Of a DNA stretch of 64,000 nt, positions 1 to 8,783 are shown one piece after another (within the stretch, counting starts at the first letter, position 1; every line of letters starts with the position of its first letter). The position numbers were made by a program, and so were the translations under genes. A model generated the notes under the pieces. The model was not told the DNA's origin and ran no database searches. It was given only the letters and a program-made list of their open reading frames with translations. The stretch lies in contig NZ_JAQQXQ010000001.1 of assembly GCF_028595285.1 (NCBI RefSeq), positions 270,308 to 334,307 of the forward strand, in the 5' to 3' direction. Source of the DNA: Erythrobacter fulvus. GTDB taxonomy: Bacteria > Pseudomonadota > Alphaproteobacteria > Sphingomonadales > Sphingomonadaceae.

Positions 1-931
1 TTGCGGCGTCGCCCACGAACACGATCTTGTAGTCGTGCCCGTATTTGTGGAGCACATCCCAGGTCGTGGTGCGTTCCTGCCAGCGGCGCTTGTTGTCCTT
101 CCACACACCTTCGTAGAGGCAGTTGTGGAAGTAGAAGAATTCTAGGTTCTTGAACTCCGCGGTGGCGGCGCTGAACAGCTCTTCGACCAGCTTGATGAAG
201 GGGTCCATCGATCCGCCGACATCGAGGAACAGCAGCAGTTTGACGGCATTGCGCCGTTCGGGGCGCATCCTGATGTCGAGCCAGCCCTGCTTGGCGGTGC
301 CTTCAATCGTGCCGGGAATGTCGAGCTCGTCCGCCGCGCCTTCGCGCGCGAAACGGCGCAGACGGCGTAGCGCCATCTTGATGTTGCGGGTGCCCAATTC
401 CTTGGTGTTGTCGAGGTTCTTGAACTCGCGCTTTTCCCACACCTTGATCGCACGGCGGTGCTTGCTCTCGCCGCCGATGCGCACGCCTTCGGGGTTGTAG
501 CCCGAATTGCCGAAGGGGCTGGTGCCCCCGGTGCCGATCCACTTGTTGCCGCCCTGGTGGCGCTTTTCCTGTTCCTCGAGCCGCTTTTTCAGCGTCTCCA
601 TGATCTCGTCCCAGTCGCCCAGCGACTTGATCTTCTCCATTTCCTCCGGGGTCAGGAATTTCTCGGCAACGGCCTTTAGCCAGTCTTCGGGAATGTCGAC
701 GGGGTTCTGGCCGTAATCGGTCATGATCCCCTTGAACACCTTGTGGAACACCTGGTCGAACCGGTCGAGCAGGCCTTCATCCTTCACGAAGGTGGCGCGG
801 GAGAGATAGTAGAACGCCTCGGGCGTCTGCTCGATCACGTCCTTGTCGAGCGCCTCCAGCAAGGTGAGGTGCTCTTTGAAACTGGCCCCGATACCCGCGG
901 CCCGCAGCTCGTCGACGAAATTGAAGAACAT
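1..931 (-). CDS. VWA domain-containing protein, CoxE family (3' end outside window)
   Basis: The reading frame opens with ATG at 931 and runs off the left edge, so 310 residues are visible. The N-terminal part (about 1-120) is mostly helical and charged. A Gly-rich stretch (GGNKWIGTGGTSPFGNSGYN) follows near residue 140, and a von Willebrand A fold starts near residue 235 with LLLFLDVGGSMDPF. This is a MIDAS-like motif in which the usual DxSxS reads DVGGS. CoxE-type VWA proteins normally work with a MoxR AAA+ ATPase as a chaperone or metal-insertion-like pair. A moxR gene lies on the same strand about 2.3 kb away, separated by two unrelated genes. Specific substrate unknown. Confidence 0.88.
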   Translation of the reverse strand, partial: MFFNFVDELRAAGIGASFKEHLTLLEALDKDVIEQTPEAFYYLSRATFVKDEGLLDRFDQVFHKVFKGIMTDYGQNPVDIPEDWLKAVAEKFLTPEEMEKIKSLGDWDEIMETLKKRLEEQEKRHQGGNKWIGTGGTSPFGNSGYNPEGVRIGGESKHRRAIKVWEKREFKNLDNTKELGTRNIKMALRRLRRFAREGAADELDIPGTIEGTAKQGWLDIRMRPERRNAVKLLLFLDVGGSMDPFIKLVEELFSAATAEFKNLEFFYFHNCLYEGVWKDNKRRWQERTTTWDVLHKYGHDYKIVFVGDAA

Positions 932-1064
932 GGGCCGACGCTTACCCCGCTCCTTCGCCCCTGACCAGTCCCCATTCTTGAGGGGTAAAAGGGCTTTCGC
1001 TTAACGCTTCGCTTACCATCGCGGGGCTACAGCGCTTGCGACAAATCAGGGGCCGCACACCACC

Positions 1065-2465
1065 ATGAAACAGATCGCGATCGACACCGCCAATGCCTAT
1101 GCTCTGGGAATGATTCCCGAGAGTTGCGGTGCGGTGACGGTGGGCTGCACCGACGTGGCGGGCGTGGTCGAAGCCGTGATCGCTTCATCCAAGACGCTGC
1201 GTTCCGAACACGAAGCGCTGGCGGAGACAGTTCGCGCGCTTGAGGCTGACCAGACCAAAGTTGCCGAAGCGAGCGACGAGGCGCGAATCCTCTCCGAACG
1301 CGCGATCGACCGGCTGAATGAAGGCACGGCGCTGATCCAGTCCTCGCTCGGGCAGATCGCCTCGCTGATCGAACTGGTCGAAACACTGGGCCAGCACGTC
1401 ACCAGCTTTTCTGCCGCGATGGAGCAGGTGCGCCGCAGTGCGCAGGACATCGACAATATCGCCGAGACGACCAATATCCTCGCGCTGAACGCCACGATCG
1501 AGGCGATGCGCGCAGGCGACGCGGGCCGCACCTTCGCGGTGGTGGCGAGCGAGGTGAAGAGCCTTGCCAGCGATACCCGCAAAGCGACCGAGGAAATCGC
1601 CCAGACCATCGATGCGCTGGGAGGCGAAGCGGAGATGGTGATCGGTCGCATCGAGGCGGGCGCCAAGGCAAGCGGCGAGGCCAAGGCATCGGTCGCACGG
1701 ATCGAAAGCACCATTGCCAGCGTCGGGGGGCTTGTCGAAGAGGTGGATAAGCAGAACGACGTCATCGCCCGTTCGACCGGCACGATCTCCGGCCATGTCG
1801 ACAAGGTGCAGCGCGTGCTGACCAGCTTCGATGCTGCCGCGCGCAGCAACGAGGACCGGCTCCACGGCGCGTATCGCAAGATGGAGGAGCTGGAATTTAC
1901 CGCCAGCGAGATGTTCGATCGGATCGTGCAGGCCGGGCTCAGCCCCGAAGACAGTGCGATGGTCGAACAGGCGCAGCAGATGATGCAGGAAGTGGCCGCA
2001 CATACCGAGGCGGCTCTGGCCTCCGGCGCGCTGACGATGACTGCGCTGTTCGATACCGATTACGTCCCCGTTCCCGGCACCAACCCGCAGCTGTTCCGCA
2101 CCCGGTTGACCGACTGGGCCCATGCCGAATGGCGTCCGTTCCTCGATCGGGCGAAGGCAGGTGACTCGCGGGTTTTAGCTGCGGCTTGCACCGACATGAA
2201 CGGCTTCCTGCCGACCCACCTGACAGAACGTTCGCGCACGCCGACGGGGGACATCAACCACGACACGCAGTTCTGCCGCAACGGGCGCATCATGCTCGAA
2301 GCGATCGACCGCAAGGCAAAGGAAAGCCGTGCCCCCTACATGATGGCGGTCTATCGTCAGGAAGGCGACGGCGACAGCTATGTGGTGGTTCGTAACGTCT
2401 ATGTCCCGCTGGTGATCGGCGGACGGCGCTGGGGCGATTTCGAGCTGGCTTACAGCTTCGACTGA
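1065..2465 (+). CDS. Soluble methyl-accepting chemotaxis-like protein
   Basis: 466 aa with no transmembrane segment, so it is probably a cytoplasmic chemoreceptor. Residues about 50-300 are a long coiled coil containing the signalling hairpin tip of MCPs ([20 protein letters not shown], then [12 protein letters not shown], about 134-170). This is the region that docks CheA/CheW. The N-terminus has a small Cys-containing segment ([10 protein letters not shown]). The C-terminal 130 residues (from [16 protein letters not shown]) form a separate globular domain seen at the end of some other soluble MCP-like proteins and probably a sensor. No che genes are nearby. It sits on the opposite strand between a MoxR operon and its likely VWA partner. 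The MCP identity is firm; the ligand is unknown. Confidence 0.85.
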   Translation: MKQIAIDTANAYALGMIPESCGAVTVGCTDVAGVVEAVIASSKTLRSEHEALAETVRALEADQTKVAEASDEARILSERAIDRLNEGTALIQSSLGQIASLIELVETLGQHVTSFSAAMEQVRRSAQDIDNIAETTNILALNATIEAMRAGDAGRTFAVVASEVKSLASDTRKATEEIAQTIDALGGEAEMVIGRIEAGAKASGEAKASVARIESTIASVGGLVEEVDKQNDVIARSTGTISGHVDKVQRVLTSFDAAARSNEDRLHGAYRKMEELEFTASEMFDRIVQAGLSPEDSAMVEQAQQMMQEVAAHTEAALASGALTMTALFDTDYVPVPGTNPQLFRTRLTDWAHAEWRPFLDRAKAGDSRVLAAACTDMNGFLPTHLTERSRTPTGDINHDTQFCRNGRIMLEAIDRKAKESRAPYMMAVYRQEGDGDSYVVVRNVYVPLVIGGRRWGDFELAYSFD

Positions 2466-2482
2466 GGACACGCCGATGGGGT

Positions 2483-2500
2483 GTGTTCCGCGTGGAACAC
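2483..2500. terminator. Perfect inverted repeat after the chemoreceptor gene
   Basis: GTGTTCC-gcgt-GGAACAC is a 7-bp stem with a 4-nt loop, 18 nt after the TGA of the MCP-like gene. There is no following T-run, so it could be a weak terminator, an RNA-processing stem or a protein-binding palindrome. It lies just before the 11-bp repeat array. Confidence 0.4.
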
Positions 2501-2511
2501 CGGCCTAAGGA

Positions 2512-2563
2512 GGGTCTAGCAGGGGTCTAGAGGGGGTCTAAGGGGAGTCTAACCGGGGTCTGG
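2512..2563. repeat. Five-copy 11-bp tandem repeat (GGGGTCTA core)
   Basis: The core GTCTA/G recurs at 2514, 2525, 2536, 2547 and 2558, exactly 11 bp apart, with G-rich flanks (consensus about AGGGGGTCTAN). The array lies in the convergent junction between the MCP-like gene and the minus-strand membrane protein, whose stop codon falls inside the fourth unit. Helical phasing suggests a protein-binding array, but simple tandem duplication is also possible. Confidence 0.75.
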
Positions 2564-3250
2564 ACTCGGTTGGGTCGCCTTGAGTCTGGTGGCAGCGTGC
2601 AGGGCCATCGCGATCCACCCGAGTGCGATTGTGCTCGTGGTGATGGGCGCAAGACCAAAGGGATCGAGCAGGCCGGGAACAAACAGCAGCGGAGCGGGAA
2701 GGCAGATCATCGCCAGCCAGAAGCGCCGCATGGTGAAGAACGCCCAGGCAGCCCCGCCGCAGGTGGCCGAGAGCAGCCCGAACTTGATCCACACCGGGTA
2801 GGGCAGGGCCAACATGGCCCCAGTGACATCGGTTCCCGCAACAAAGCTATCGACCATCGCAAACATGATCGCGTTTTCGATCCCGTCAGAAACTGCAGCC
2901 GCGATCCCCATCCAGCCGAATAGCCGCCAGAATCGCCCACCGGTTTCGCGTGCAATTCCGAAAAAGAAGCTCAGCGTCAGCAAGCCGTATGACGGCATGA
3001 GGAGGTAATCGAGCCGGTTCCCGACCGTCATTCCCGTAATGCGTGCTGCGCGTTGAGGATCGCCCGCCTCGCCAAAGATATTGACCAGATGCGACGGCGT
3101 GGACGCGAACTCCAGCAGCAGGACCGGCCGGATCTCGCTCCCCGCAAGCGGGATTGCGAGGTCGGGTGGGAAGTACCCTCGCATCACGCCCAGCATACCG
3201 AGCGTGAGGACGAAGAACAGCAATGTCAGGCGGTGATCGCCGAGCTTCAC
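2549..3250 (-). CDS. Six-helix integral membrane protein of unknown function
   Basis: Read from GTG at 3250 (233 aa); a TTG three codons upstream (3259) is also possible. About six hydrophobic helices are visible: LTLLFFVLTLGMLGVM, LMPSYGLLTLSFFFGI, the FWRLFGWMGIAAAVSDGI segment, FGLLSATCGGAAWAFF, FWLAMICLPAPLLFVPGL and STIALGWIAMALHAA. No family motif is recognised. It begins 11 nt after the MoxR stop and is probably co-transcribed with it. Its 3' end runs into an 11-bp tandem repeat. Confidence 0.7.
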   Translation of the reverse strand: MKLGDHRLTLLFFVLTLGMLGVMRGYFPPDLAIPLAGSEIRPVLLLEFASTPSHLVNIFGEAGDPQRAARITGMTVGNRLDYLLMPSYGLLTLSFFFGIARETGGRFWRLFGWMGIAAAVSDGIENAIMFAMVDSFVAGTDVTGAMLALPYPVWIKFGLLSATCGGAAWAFFTMRRFWLAMICLPAPLLFVPGLLDPFGLAPITTSTIALGWIAMALHAATRLKATQPSPDPG

Positions 3251-3261
3251 GCGTCCCAATG

Positions 3262-4122
3262 TCAGCTCGGATTGCGGCGCGCCATGAAGGCGAGGCGTTC
3301 GAACAGCATGATATCCTGTTCATTCTTCAGCAGCGCCCCGTGCAGCGGCGGAATCGCGCTGGCCGGGTTCTTGTCCTGCAACACCTCGAGCGGCATGTCT
3401 TCATTGAGCAGCAGCTTCAGCCAGTCCAGCAGCTCGCTGGTCGAAGGCTTTTTCTTAAGGCCCGGCACTTCGCGCAGGTCGTAGAAGATATCCATCGCCT
3501 TCTTCACCAGCGTCTTCTGGATGCCGGGGAAATGGACGTCGATGATTTCCTGCATGGTCTCGCGATCGGGGAACTTGATGTAGTGGAAGAAGCAGCGGCG
3601 CAGGAAGGCGTCGGGCAGCTCCTTTTCATTGTTCGAGGTGATGACGACGATCGGGCGTTCCTTGGCCTCGATCCGCTCCTGCGTTTCGTAGACGTCGAAG
3701 CTCATGCGATCGAGCTCCTGCAACAGATCGTTGGGAAACTCGATATCGGCCTTGTCGATCTCGTCGATCAGCAGGACGGGAAGCTGTGGCGCGGTGAAGG
3801 CCTCCCACAGCTTGCCCTTCTTGATGTAGTTGCGGATGTCATGGACGCGCTCGTCGCCCAGCTGGCCATCGCGCAGACGCGCGACCGCGTCGTATTCATA
3901 AAGGCCCTGATGCGCCTTGGTGGTGGACTTGATGTTCCACTCGATCAGCGGGGCATTGAGCGCCTTGGAGATTTCGTGGGCCAGCACGGTCTTGCCGGTG
4001 CCGGGTTCACCCTTGACCAGCAGCGGACGGCGCAGGGTGACGGCGGCATTCACCGCGACCTTCAGATCCTCGGTGGCAATATAGGATTGGGTGCCTTCGA
4101 AACGCTGCTGCTGTTCGGTCAT
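3262..4122 (-). CDS. MoxR family AAA+ ATPase
   Basis: 286 aa from ATG 4122, chosen because AGGA lies 6-9 nt upstream; an ATG at 4155 would add 11 residues without a good ribosome site. Walker A is GEPGTGKT (about residue 43) and Walker B is LLIDEIDKAD. The TSNNEKELPDAFLRRCFFHY segment holds sensor 1 and the arginine-finger region. MoxR ATPases act as chaperones for assembly of protein complexes with VWA-domain partners; here the candidate partner is the VWA protein at 1-931. Conserved in many Sphingomonadales. The substrate is unknown. Confidence 0.92.
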   Translation of the reverse strand: MTEQQQRFEGTQSYIATEDLKVAVNAAVTLRRPLLVKGEPGTGKTVLAHEISKALNAPLIEWNIKSTTKAHQGLYEYDAVARLRDGQLGDERVHDIRNYIKKGKLWEAFTAPQLPVLLIDEIDKADIEFPNDLLQELDRMSFDVYETQERIEAKERPIVVITSNNEKELPDAFLRRCFFHYIKFPDRETMQEIIDVHFPGIQKTLVKKAMDIFYDLREVPGLKKKPSTSELLDWLKLLLNEDMPLEVLQDKNPASAIPPLHGALLKNEQDIMLFERLAFMARRNPS

Positions 4123-4202
4123 GGGTTTTCCTGTGAGACTGATTTTCGTACGCACCGATAAGGGTCCGCTCGCGACGGCGCAAGGGCTGGCGGCCTCACA
4201 AA

Positions 4203-5510
4203 TCAGCGAGGCAGCAGCAGGATGCGCTGGGCAATCCCTTCCAGCGCGCCCTGATCTAGACTGGCGGCGGGATTGTTCCAGCCCAGCGTCAGGACGTGCC
4301 AGGCGCCAGCCTTGTCGCGCAGCAGCCAGGTGAGGTTGAGCACGCCCGGCTCGCTGCCCCCCTTGAAGCCGATATAGTCCCAGTTGGCCTTGATTGCGGG
4401 CGTGGCCGAGGGGTTGATCGCCATGATGCCGAACGCCTTGTCGTCACCGGTGCGCCGCATGCGGGACAAAAGCCCGGCAAGATCGGCAGGCGAGGCCAGC
4501 CATTCGACGTCGAGCGCCTTTGGCCCTCCGGCAAAGGCGGCGTTCAGTTCCTCCAGCGTGACCGGGTTCGCCTCGATATCGGCAAGGATCGCGGCGCGGG
4601 CAGCGCTGTCACCTGCTTGATAGGCAGCGAGCCGCGCCGCATCGCCGCCCTTGAGCAGAAACAACTCGCGCGTGGTCAGGAAGGGCTCGTTAGCGCCGGT
4701 GGCGGCGTGGCCGCTGTCGCGCATCAACCGCAGAATACGCTCCCGCCCGAGCAAGTCGATCAGCTGGTCGGTGGCGGTATTGTCGCTGATCGAGATCATC
4801 AGCGCGGCCAGCGTGTGCAGCGTCAGCGGTGCGCCTTGCGGCCAGTCCTGCAACCGGCCGCTGGGAAAGCTCTTTACCGAAAGCGGCACCACATCGCTCC
4901 ACTTGCGCTTGCCCGCCTTCACATCCTCGGCCAGCGCGGCGAGGATATAGAGCTTGAAAGTGGATCCGAGCGCGAGAGGGGTATCGGCCCCGATGCTGAT
5001 AACCGGCGCTCCGCCATCCAGCGGAGCAAACCGCGCGTTGACCGTGCCGGGCAGGGCGGCGAGATCGGCAGCGATCTTGTCCGGTGTATCGCCTTCTGGT
5101 GCGATCGAATCCACCTGAGTGATACGCAATTCGCTGACACGGTTTTCTGCGGCTGGATCAATTGCGATCCCGCCTTTGGCCAGCCCGCGCTCGAACCGGA
5201 TATGCAGCGCTGCGCGGGTGCCGTCGCGCGGGGTCAGCAGCGCCACGTCCACCGCCGCGCCGAACTGCGCGGTCAGGCTGGTGCTGAACGCCTTGATTTG
5301 CGCTGGAGGAAGCGCGGCGATGAAATCCGGGGTGAACACCTCGTCGGGTTCAAGCTCGCCATTCATTACCGCAACCACCTGCGCGCTACGCTGCTCCAGC
5401 GCGGTCTGTTCCGCAGTGGCCGCGGCTCCGGTCGGCTCCTGTGCCATCACTGGCAGGGCGAGGGCTGTCAAAGTGGCGCAGGCAAGCGCCATCACGCAGG
5501 GGCGGATCAT
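4203..5510 (-). CDS. Exported serine hydrolase, class A beta-lactamase / PBP fold
   Basis: 435 aa from ATG 5510 (AGGAG at a good distance upstream). There is a signal peptide with a VMAQE cleavage region near residue 23. After an N-terminal domain of about 150 residues comes the penicillin-recognising fold: S183TFK186 (SxxK nucleophile), S242-D-N244 (SDN) and K383GGS (KTG-like box). The long N-terminal extension and overall length exceed classic class A beta-lactamases (about 290 aa), so a role as a periplasmic hydrolase or PBP-like enzyme is as likely as resistance. It stands alone between moxR and the ECF sigma pair. Confidence 0.82.
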   Translation of the reverse strand: MIRPCVMALACATLTALALPVMAQEPTGAAATAEQTALEQRSAQVVAVMNGELEPDEVFTPDFIAALPPAQIKAFSTSLTAQFGAAVDVALLTPRDGTRAALHIRFERGLAKGGIAIDPAAENRVSELRITQVDSIAPEGDTPDKIAADLAALPGTVNARFAPLDGGAPVISIGADTPLALGSTFKLYILAALAEDVKAGKRKWSDVVPLSVKSFPSGRLQDWPQGAPLTLHTLAALMISISDNTATDQLIDLLGRERILRLMRDSGHAATGANEPFLTTRELFLLKGGDAARLAAYQAGDSAARAAILADIEANPVTLEELNAAFAGGPKALDVEWLASPADLAGLLSRMRRTGDDKAFGIMAINPSATPAIKANWDYIGFKGGSEPGVLNLTWLLRDKAGAWHVLTLGWNNPAASLDQGALEGIAQRILLLPR

Positions 5511-5555
5511 GATTGGACTCCTATGTCTTTGTTTCAATTAGGCCGGAACGGATCG

Positions 5556-6131
5556 TCAGGCCAGTCTCTCAAGCCGTTCGAGATCGCGCTTCAGGCGTCG
5601 TGCTCCGTACCAGTTGAGCAGCACGACGGCGCAAAAGACCAATCCGATAAAAAGGCCGCGGCGGGTCAGCTCGGCAAGCGCAGCGTCCCAGCCTTTGACC
5701 TCTGCGATGCCGCTGGTCACGGCCGCAAGGAAGGCGATCAAACCTGGCATGACCGGCCCGATATACCATAGCGGTACGGAGAGCAGCGCTTCGTATTGGC
5801 GGCGATACTGACGGACGAGATGATCGCGGCACGGCTCTTCCGGATGGCGATCAAGATTGTCCGCCCGCCGTGTCAGGTTGCGCAGGACAACCAGCACGCC
5901 GACGCCGATCATTATGGCGCTGAGAGCAAGCGGCACCTCGCCCACCCGGAGGTAAAACGCAGCCATGCCTCCCCAGACGGGCAGCTGGATCCAACCGGCG
6001 ATCCGTTCGATCCGATTGCGGCGGGCAATCCGGCGTTCGAATTCACCGGCATGCGCGGCGCAGGCGGCAGGATCGGTGAAGGTCGCATCGCTTGCGGCGG
6101 CGGCCCACAGGGAGAAGGGGGAATTGCTCAT
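5556..6131 (-). CDS. Multi-pass membrane protein encoded with an ECF sigma factor
   Basis: 191 aa. It has a soluble N-terminus of about 45 residues and then hydrophobic segments around LPVWGGMAAFYL, LALSAIMIGVGVLVVL, YIGPVMPGLIAFLAAVTSGI and FIGLVFCAVVLLNWYGA. The basic C-terminus ends in RRLKRDLERLERLA. Its ATG overlaps the sigma-factor stop by 4 bp (ATGA), so the two are translationally coupled. This suggests an anti-sigma or sensor role, but no zinc-binding anti-sigma motif (HxxxCxxC) is present. Function is inferred from context only. Confidence 0.72.
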   Translation of the reverse strand: MSNSPFSLWAAAASDATFTDPAACAAHAGEFERRIARRNRIERIAGWIQLPVWGGMAAFYLRVGEVPLALSAIMIGVGVLVVLRNLTRRADNLDRHPEEPCRDHLVRQYRRQYEALLSVPLWYIGPVMPGLIAFLAAVTSGIAEVKGWDAALAELTRRGLFIGLVFCAVVLLNWYGARRLKRDLERLERLA

Positions 6132-6652
6132 ACGGCAGTCTCCGCTTGGTCGGTTTCGGTAAAGTGGCTGGCGAGCAGGGTCTTGATCCGGTGCACCCGG
6201 ACATTGACCGCACCCGTTGAAAGCCCAGTAATTTCAGCGATGGCAGCGGCGCTTTCGCCTTCGAGCCACAGCACGATCACCTGCGTGTCCACAGGCGGCA
6301 GGCGGCGGATCAGTTCGGCAACCTGCGCCAGCACCAGCGCCTCGGCGGTGTCGGCTTCGACATTGGCAGGCGAGGGCAGGCAGTCGATATCCTCCAACGG
6401 CACCCGCTGCGGCCCGCGCATACTGCGCGCAACGTGATCGGCGGCGACATTATGCGCGACGCGGTAAACCCAGGTCTTGAGCGCACAGCGTCCGTCGAAA
6501 CGGGCAAGGCTGCTCCACAGCGCACAGTGCATTTCCTGTTCGAGATCGCGCGCCTTGTCGGCATCGCGCTCGACCGAGCGGGCGAGACGCGCAAGTGCGG
6601 GGGCGAATTGTTCGCCCGCCTGCCGGTAAAGCTGTTCGGTTTGCTCGGTCAT
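6128..6652 (-). CDS. ECF-type RNA polymerase sigma factor
   Basis: 174 aa. The region 2 helix pattern is LEQEMHCALWSSLARFDG followed by LKTWVYRVAHNVAADHVAR (-10 recognition, core binding). Region 4 is LPPVDTQVIVLWLEGESAAA with the helix-turn-helix ITGLSTGAVNVRVHRIKTLL. It is typical in size and domain order for sigma-70 family ECF factors. It overlaps the downstream membrane-protein gene by 4 bp. The DNA target cannot be named from this window. Confidence 0.9.
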   Translation of the reverse strand: MTEQTEQLYRQAGEQFAPALARLARSVERDADKARDLEQEMHCALWSSLARFDGRCALKTWVYRVAHNVAADHVARSMRGPQRVPLEDIDCLPSPANVEADTAEALVLAQVAELIRRLPPVDTQVIVLWLEGESAAAIAEITGLSTGAVNVRVHRIKTLLASHFTETDQAETAV

Positions 6653-6726
6653 GCCCCCCTTAGTCCGCGCCGCAGCGGATTTCTTACGAGGGGGCGCGAT
6701 TTTTCTCGCTCGCGACGGGATCCGCC

Positions 6727-8727
6727 TCAGGCGTCGATCAGGTCGCGGTCCACCTCGCCTGCGCGGTTCTGAATGAAGTTGAAACGGTGTTCGGGGTTGC
6801 GGCCCATCAGCTCGTCTACGAGCCGCGCCACGCCCGCGCGCTGTTCATATTCGGTCGGCAGGGTGATGCGGATCAGGCTGCGGGTTTCGGGCGCCATGGT
6901 GGTTTCGCGCAGTTGCTGGGGGTTCATCTCGCCAAGCCCCTTGAAGCGCGCAACCTCAACCTTCTTGCCCTTGAACACGGTCGCTTCCAGTTCGGCGCGG
7001 TGCGCATCGTCGCGGGCATAGCGGCTTTCCTTGCCCGCCGTCAGACGATAAAGCGGGGGCTGGGCAAGGAACAGGTGACCCTTCCTGACAAGGTCGGGCA
7101 TTTCCTGAAAGAAGAAGGTCATCAGCAGCGTCGCGATATGGGCGCCGTCGACGTCCGCGTCTGTCATGATGATGACGCGGTCGTAACGCAGGTTTTCCGC
7201 GTCACAATCCTTGCGGGTGCCGCAGCCCAGCGCCAGCGCGAGGTCGGCGATTTCGCTGTTGGCGCGGATTTTGTCGTTGGTGGCCGAAGCGACGTTAAGG
7301 ATCTTGCCGCGGATCGGCAGGATCGCCTGGCTCTTGCGATCGCGCGCCTGCTTGGCACTGCCGCCCGCGCTGTCGCCTTCGACGATGAACAGCTCGGTCT
7401 CGCGGCTACCTTCGCCCGAACAATCGGTGAGCTTGCCGGGCAGGCGCACCTTCTTGGCATTCGTCGCGGTCTTGCGCTTGATCTCGCGCTCCTGCTTGCG
7501 CTTGAGGCGCTCGTCCATGCGCTCCATCACCTCGCCCAGCAACGCCTTGCCGCGATCCATATTGTCGGTGAGGAAGTGGTCGAAATGGTCGCGCACCGCG
7601 TTTTCGACCAGCCTTGCAGCTTCGGGCGAGGTCAGGCGGTCCTTGGTCTGCGACTGGAATTGCGGATCGCGGATGAAGACGGAAAGCATCACTTCCGCGC
7701 CCGTCATCACGTCATCGGCGGTGATGTCCTTGGCCTTCTTCGCGCCCACCAGTTCGCCAAAGGCCCTAAGACCCCTTGTGAGCGCCATGCGAAGGCCTTG
7801 TTCGTGGGTGCCGCCGTCAGGAGTGGGGACGGTGTTGCAATACCAGCTCGTCGCCCCGTCGGAATAGAGCGGCCAGGCAATAGCCCATTCGACGCGGCCC
7901 TGTTCATCGGGGAAATCCTGCCGCCCGGTGAAGGGCTGCGCGGTAACGCATTCGCGCGCGCCGACCTGTTCGGCGAGGTGATCGGCAAGCCCGCCGGGAA
8001 ACTTAAACACGGCCTCAGCCGGCACATCCTCGCTGGAGAGGCTGGCCGCGCATTTCCAGCGAATCTCGACGCCCGCGAACAGATAGGCCTTGGAGCGCGC
8101 CAGTTTGAACAGGCGGGCGGGCTTGAACTGACGGTCGCCGAAAATCTCGGTGTCGGGGGTGAAGCTGACGGTGGTGCCGCGCCGGTTAGGCGCCGCGCCA
8201 AGGTTCTGGATCGCCCCTTGTGTGATCCCGCGCGAGAATTCTTGCGCGTAAAGCTGCCGGTCGCGCGCGACCTCTACGCGGGTGTGCGAGGACAGCGCAT
8301 TGACGACGCTGACGCCCACGCCGTGCAGGCCGCCGCTGGTGGCATAGGCTTTGCCCGAGAACTTGCCGCCCGAATGCAGCGTGGACAGGATCACCTCAAG
8401 CGTCGACTTGCCGGGAAACTTCGGGTGCTCGTCAACCGGAATGCCGCGCCCGTTATCGGCGATGGACAGGCGGTTGCCCTCTTCCAGACGCACTTCGATC
8501 CGGGTGGCATGGCCAGCGACCGCCTCGTCCATGGCATTGTCGAGCACCTCGGCGGCGAGGTGGTGCAGCGCGCGATCATCGGTGCCGCCGATATACATGC
8601 CGGGGCGGCGTCGCACCGGCTCCAGCCCTTCGAGCACTTCGATGGCGGAAGCGTTGTAATCGCCGCTCGAAGTCGGGGTGTTGGCGAAGAGATCGTCTGG
8701 GCCAGAGGCAGGGGCGTTGTCGGACAT
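6727..8727 (-). CDS. parE: DNA topoisomerase IV subunit B
   Basis: 666 aa, the usual length for alphaproteobacterial ParE. The GHKL ATPase domain has EVLDNAMDEA (N box), IADNGRGIPVDEHPKFPGKS (G1) and SGGLHGVGVSVVNALS. The Toprim domain has EGDSAGGSAKQARDRKSQAI and DADVDGAHI. The C-terminus contains the FKGLGEMNPQQLRETTM segment of type IIA topoisomerase B subunits. GyrB is the main alternative; the short length (GyrB about 800 aa or longer) and the FPGKSTLEVILSTLHSGGKF-type segment favour ParE. It decatenates daughter chromosomes together with ParC, which is not in the window. Confidence 0.93.
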   Translation of the reverse strand: MSDNAPASGPDDLFANTPTSSGDYNASAIEVLEGLEPVRRRPGMYIGGTDDRALHHLAAEVLDNAMDEAVAGHATRIEVRLEEGNRLSIADNGRGIPVDEHPKFPGKSTLEVILSTLHSGGKFSGKAYATSGGLHGVGVSVVNALSSHTRVEVARDRQLYAQEFSRGITQGAIQNLGAAPNRRGTTVSFTPDTEIFGDRQFKPARLFKLARSKAYLFAGVEIRWKCAASLSSEDVPAEAVFKFPGGLADHLAEQVGARECVTAQPFTGRQDFPDEQGRVEWAIAWPLYSDGATSWYCNTVPTPDGGTHEQGLRMALTRGLRAFGELVGAKKAKDITADDVMTGAEVMLSVFIRDPQFQSQTKDRLTSPEAARLVENAVRDHFDHFLTDNMDRGKALLGEVMERMDERLKRKQEREIKRKTATNAKKVRLPGKLTDCSGEGSRETELFIVEGDSAGGSAKQARDRKSQAILPIRGKILNVASATNDKIRANSEIADLALALGCGTRKDCDAENLRYDRVIIMTDADVDGAHIATLLMTFFFQEMPDLVRKGHLFLAQPPLYRLTAGKESRYARDDAHRAELEATVFKGKKVEVARFKGLGEMNPQQLRETTMAPETRSLIRITLPTEYEQRAGVARLVDELMGRNPEHRFNFIQNRAGEVDRDLIDA

Positions 8728-8783
8728 GCCTCTGCTATAAGCGTCCGCGCCGCCTGCTCACAAGCTGTGCGCTGAGGTTTTGC

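Noticed and set aside
3223-4161. Plus-strand open frame opposite moxR
   Set aside because: Antisense to a canonical AAA+ ATPase; no independent support.
4296-5771. Long open frame opposite the beta-lactamase-fold gene
   Set aside because: Low-complexity Arg/Gly-rich translation with no motif; shadow of the real gene.
6787-8775. Long open frame opposite parE (662 codons)
   Set aside because: It is antisense to a clear ParE, has no recognisable domain and its composition is the typical GC-rich mirror of the coding strand.
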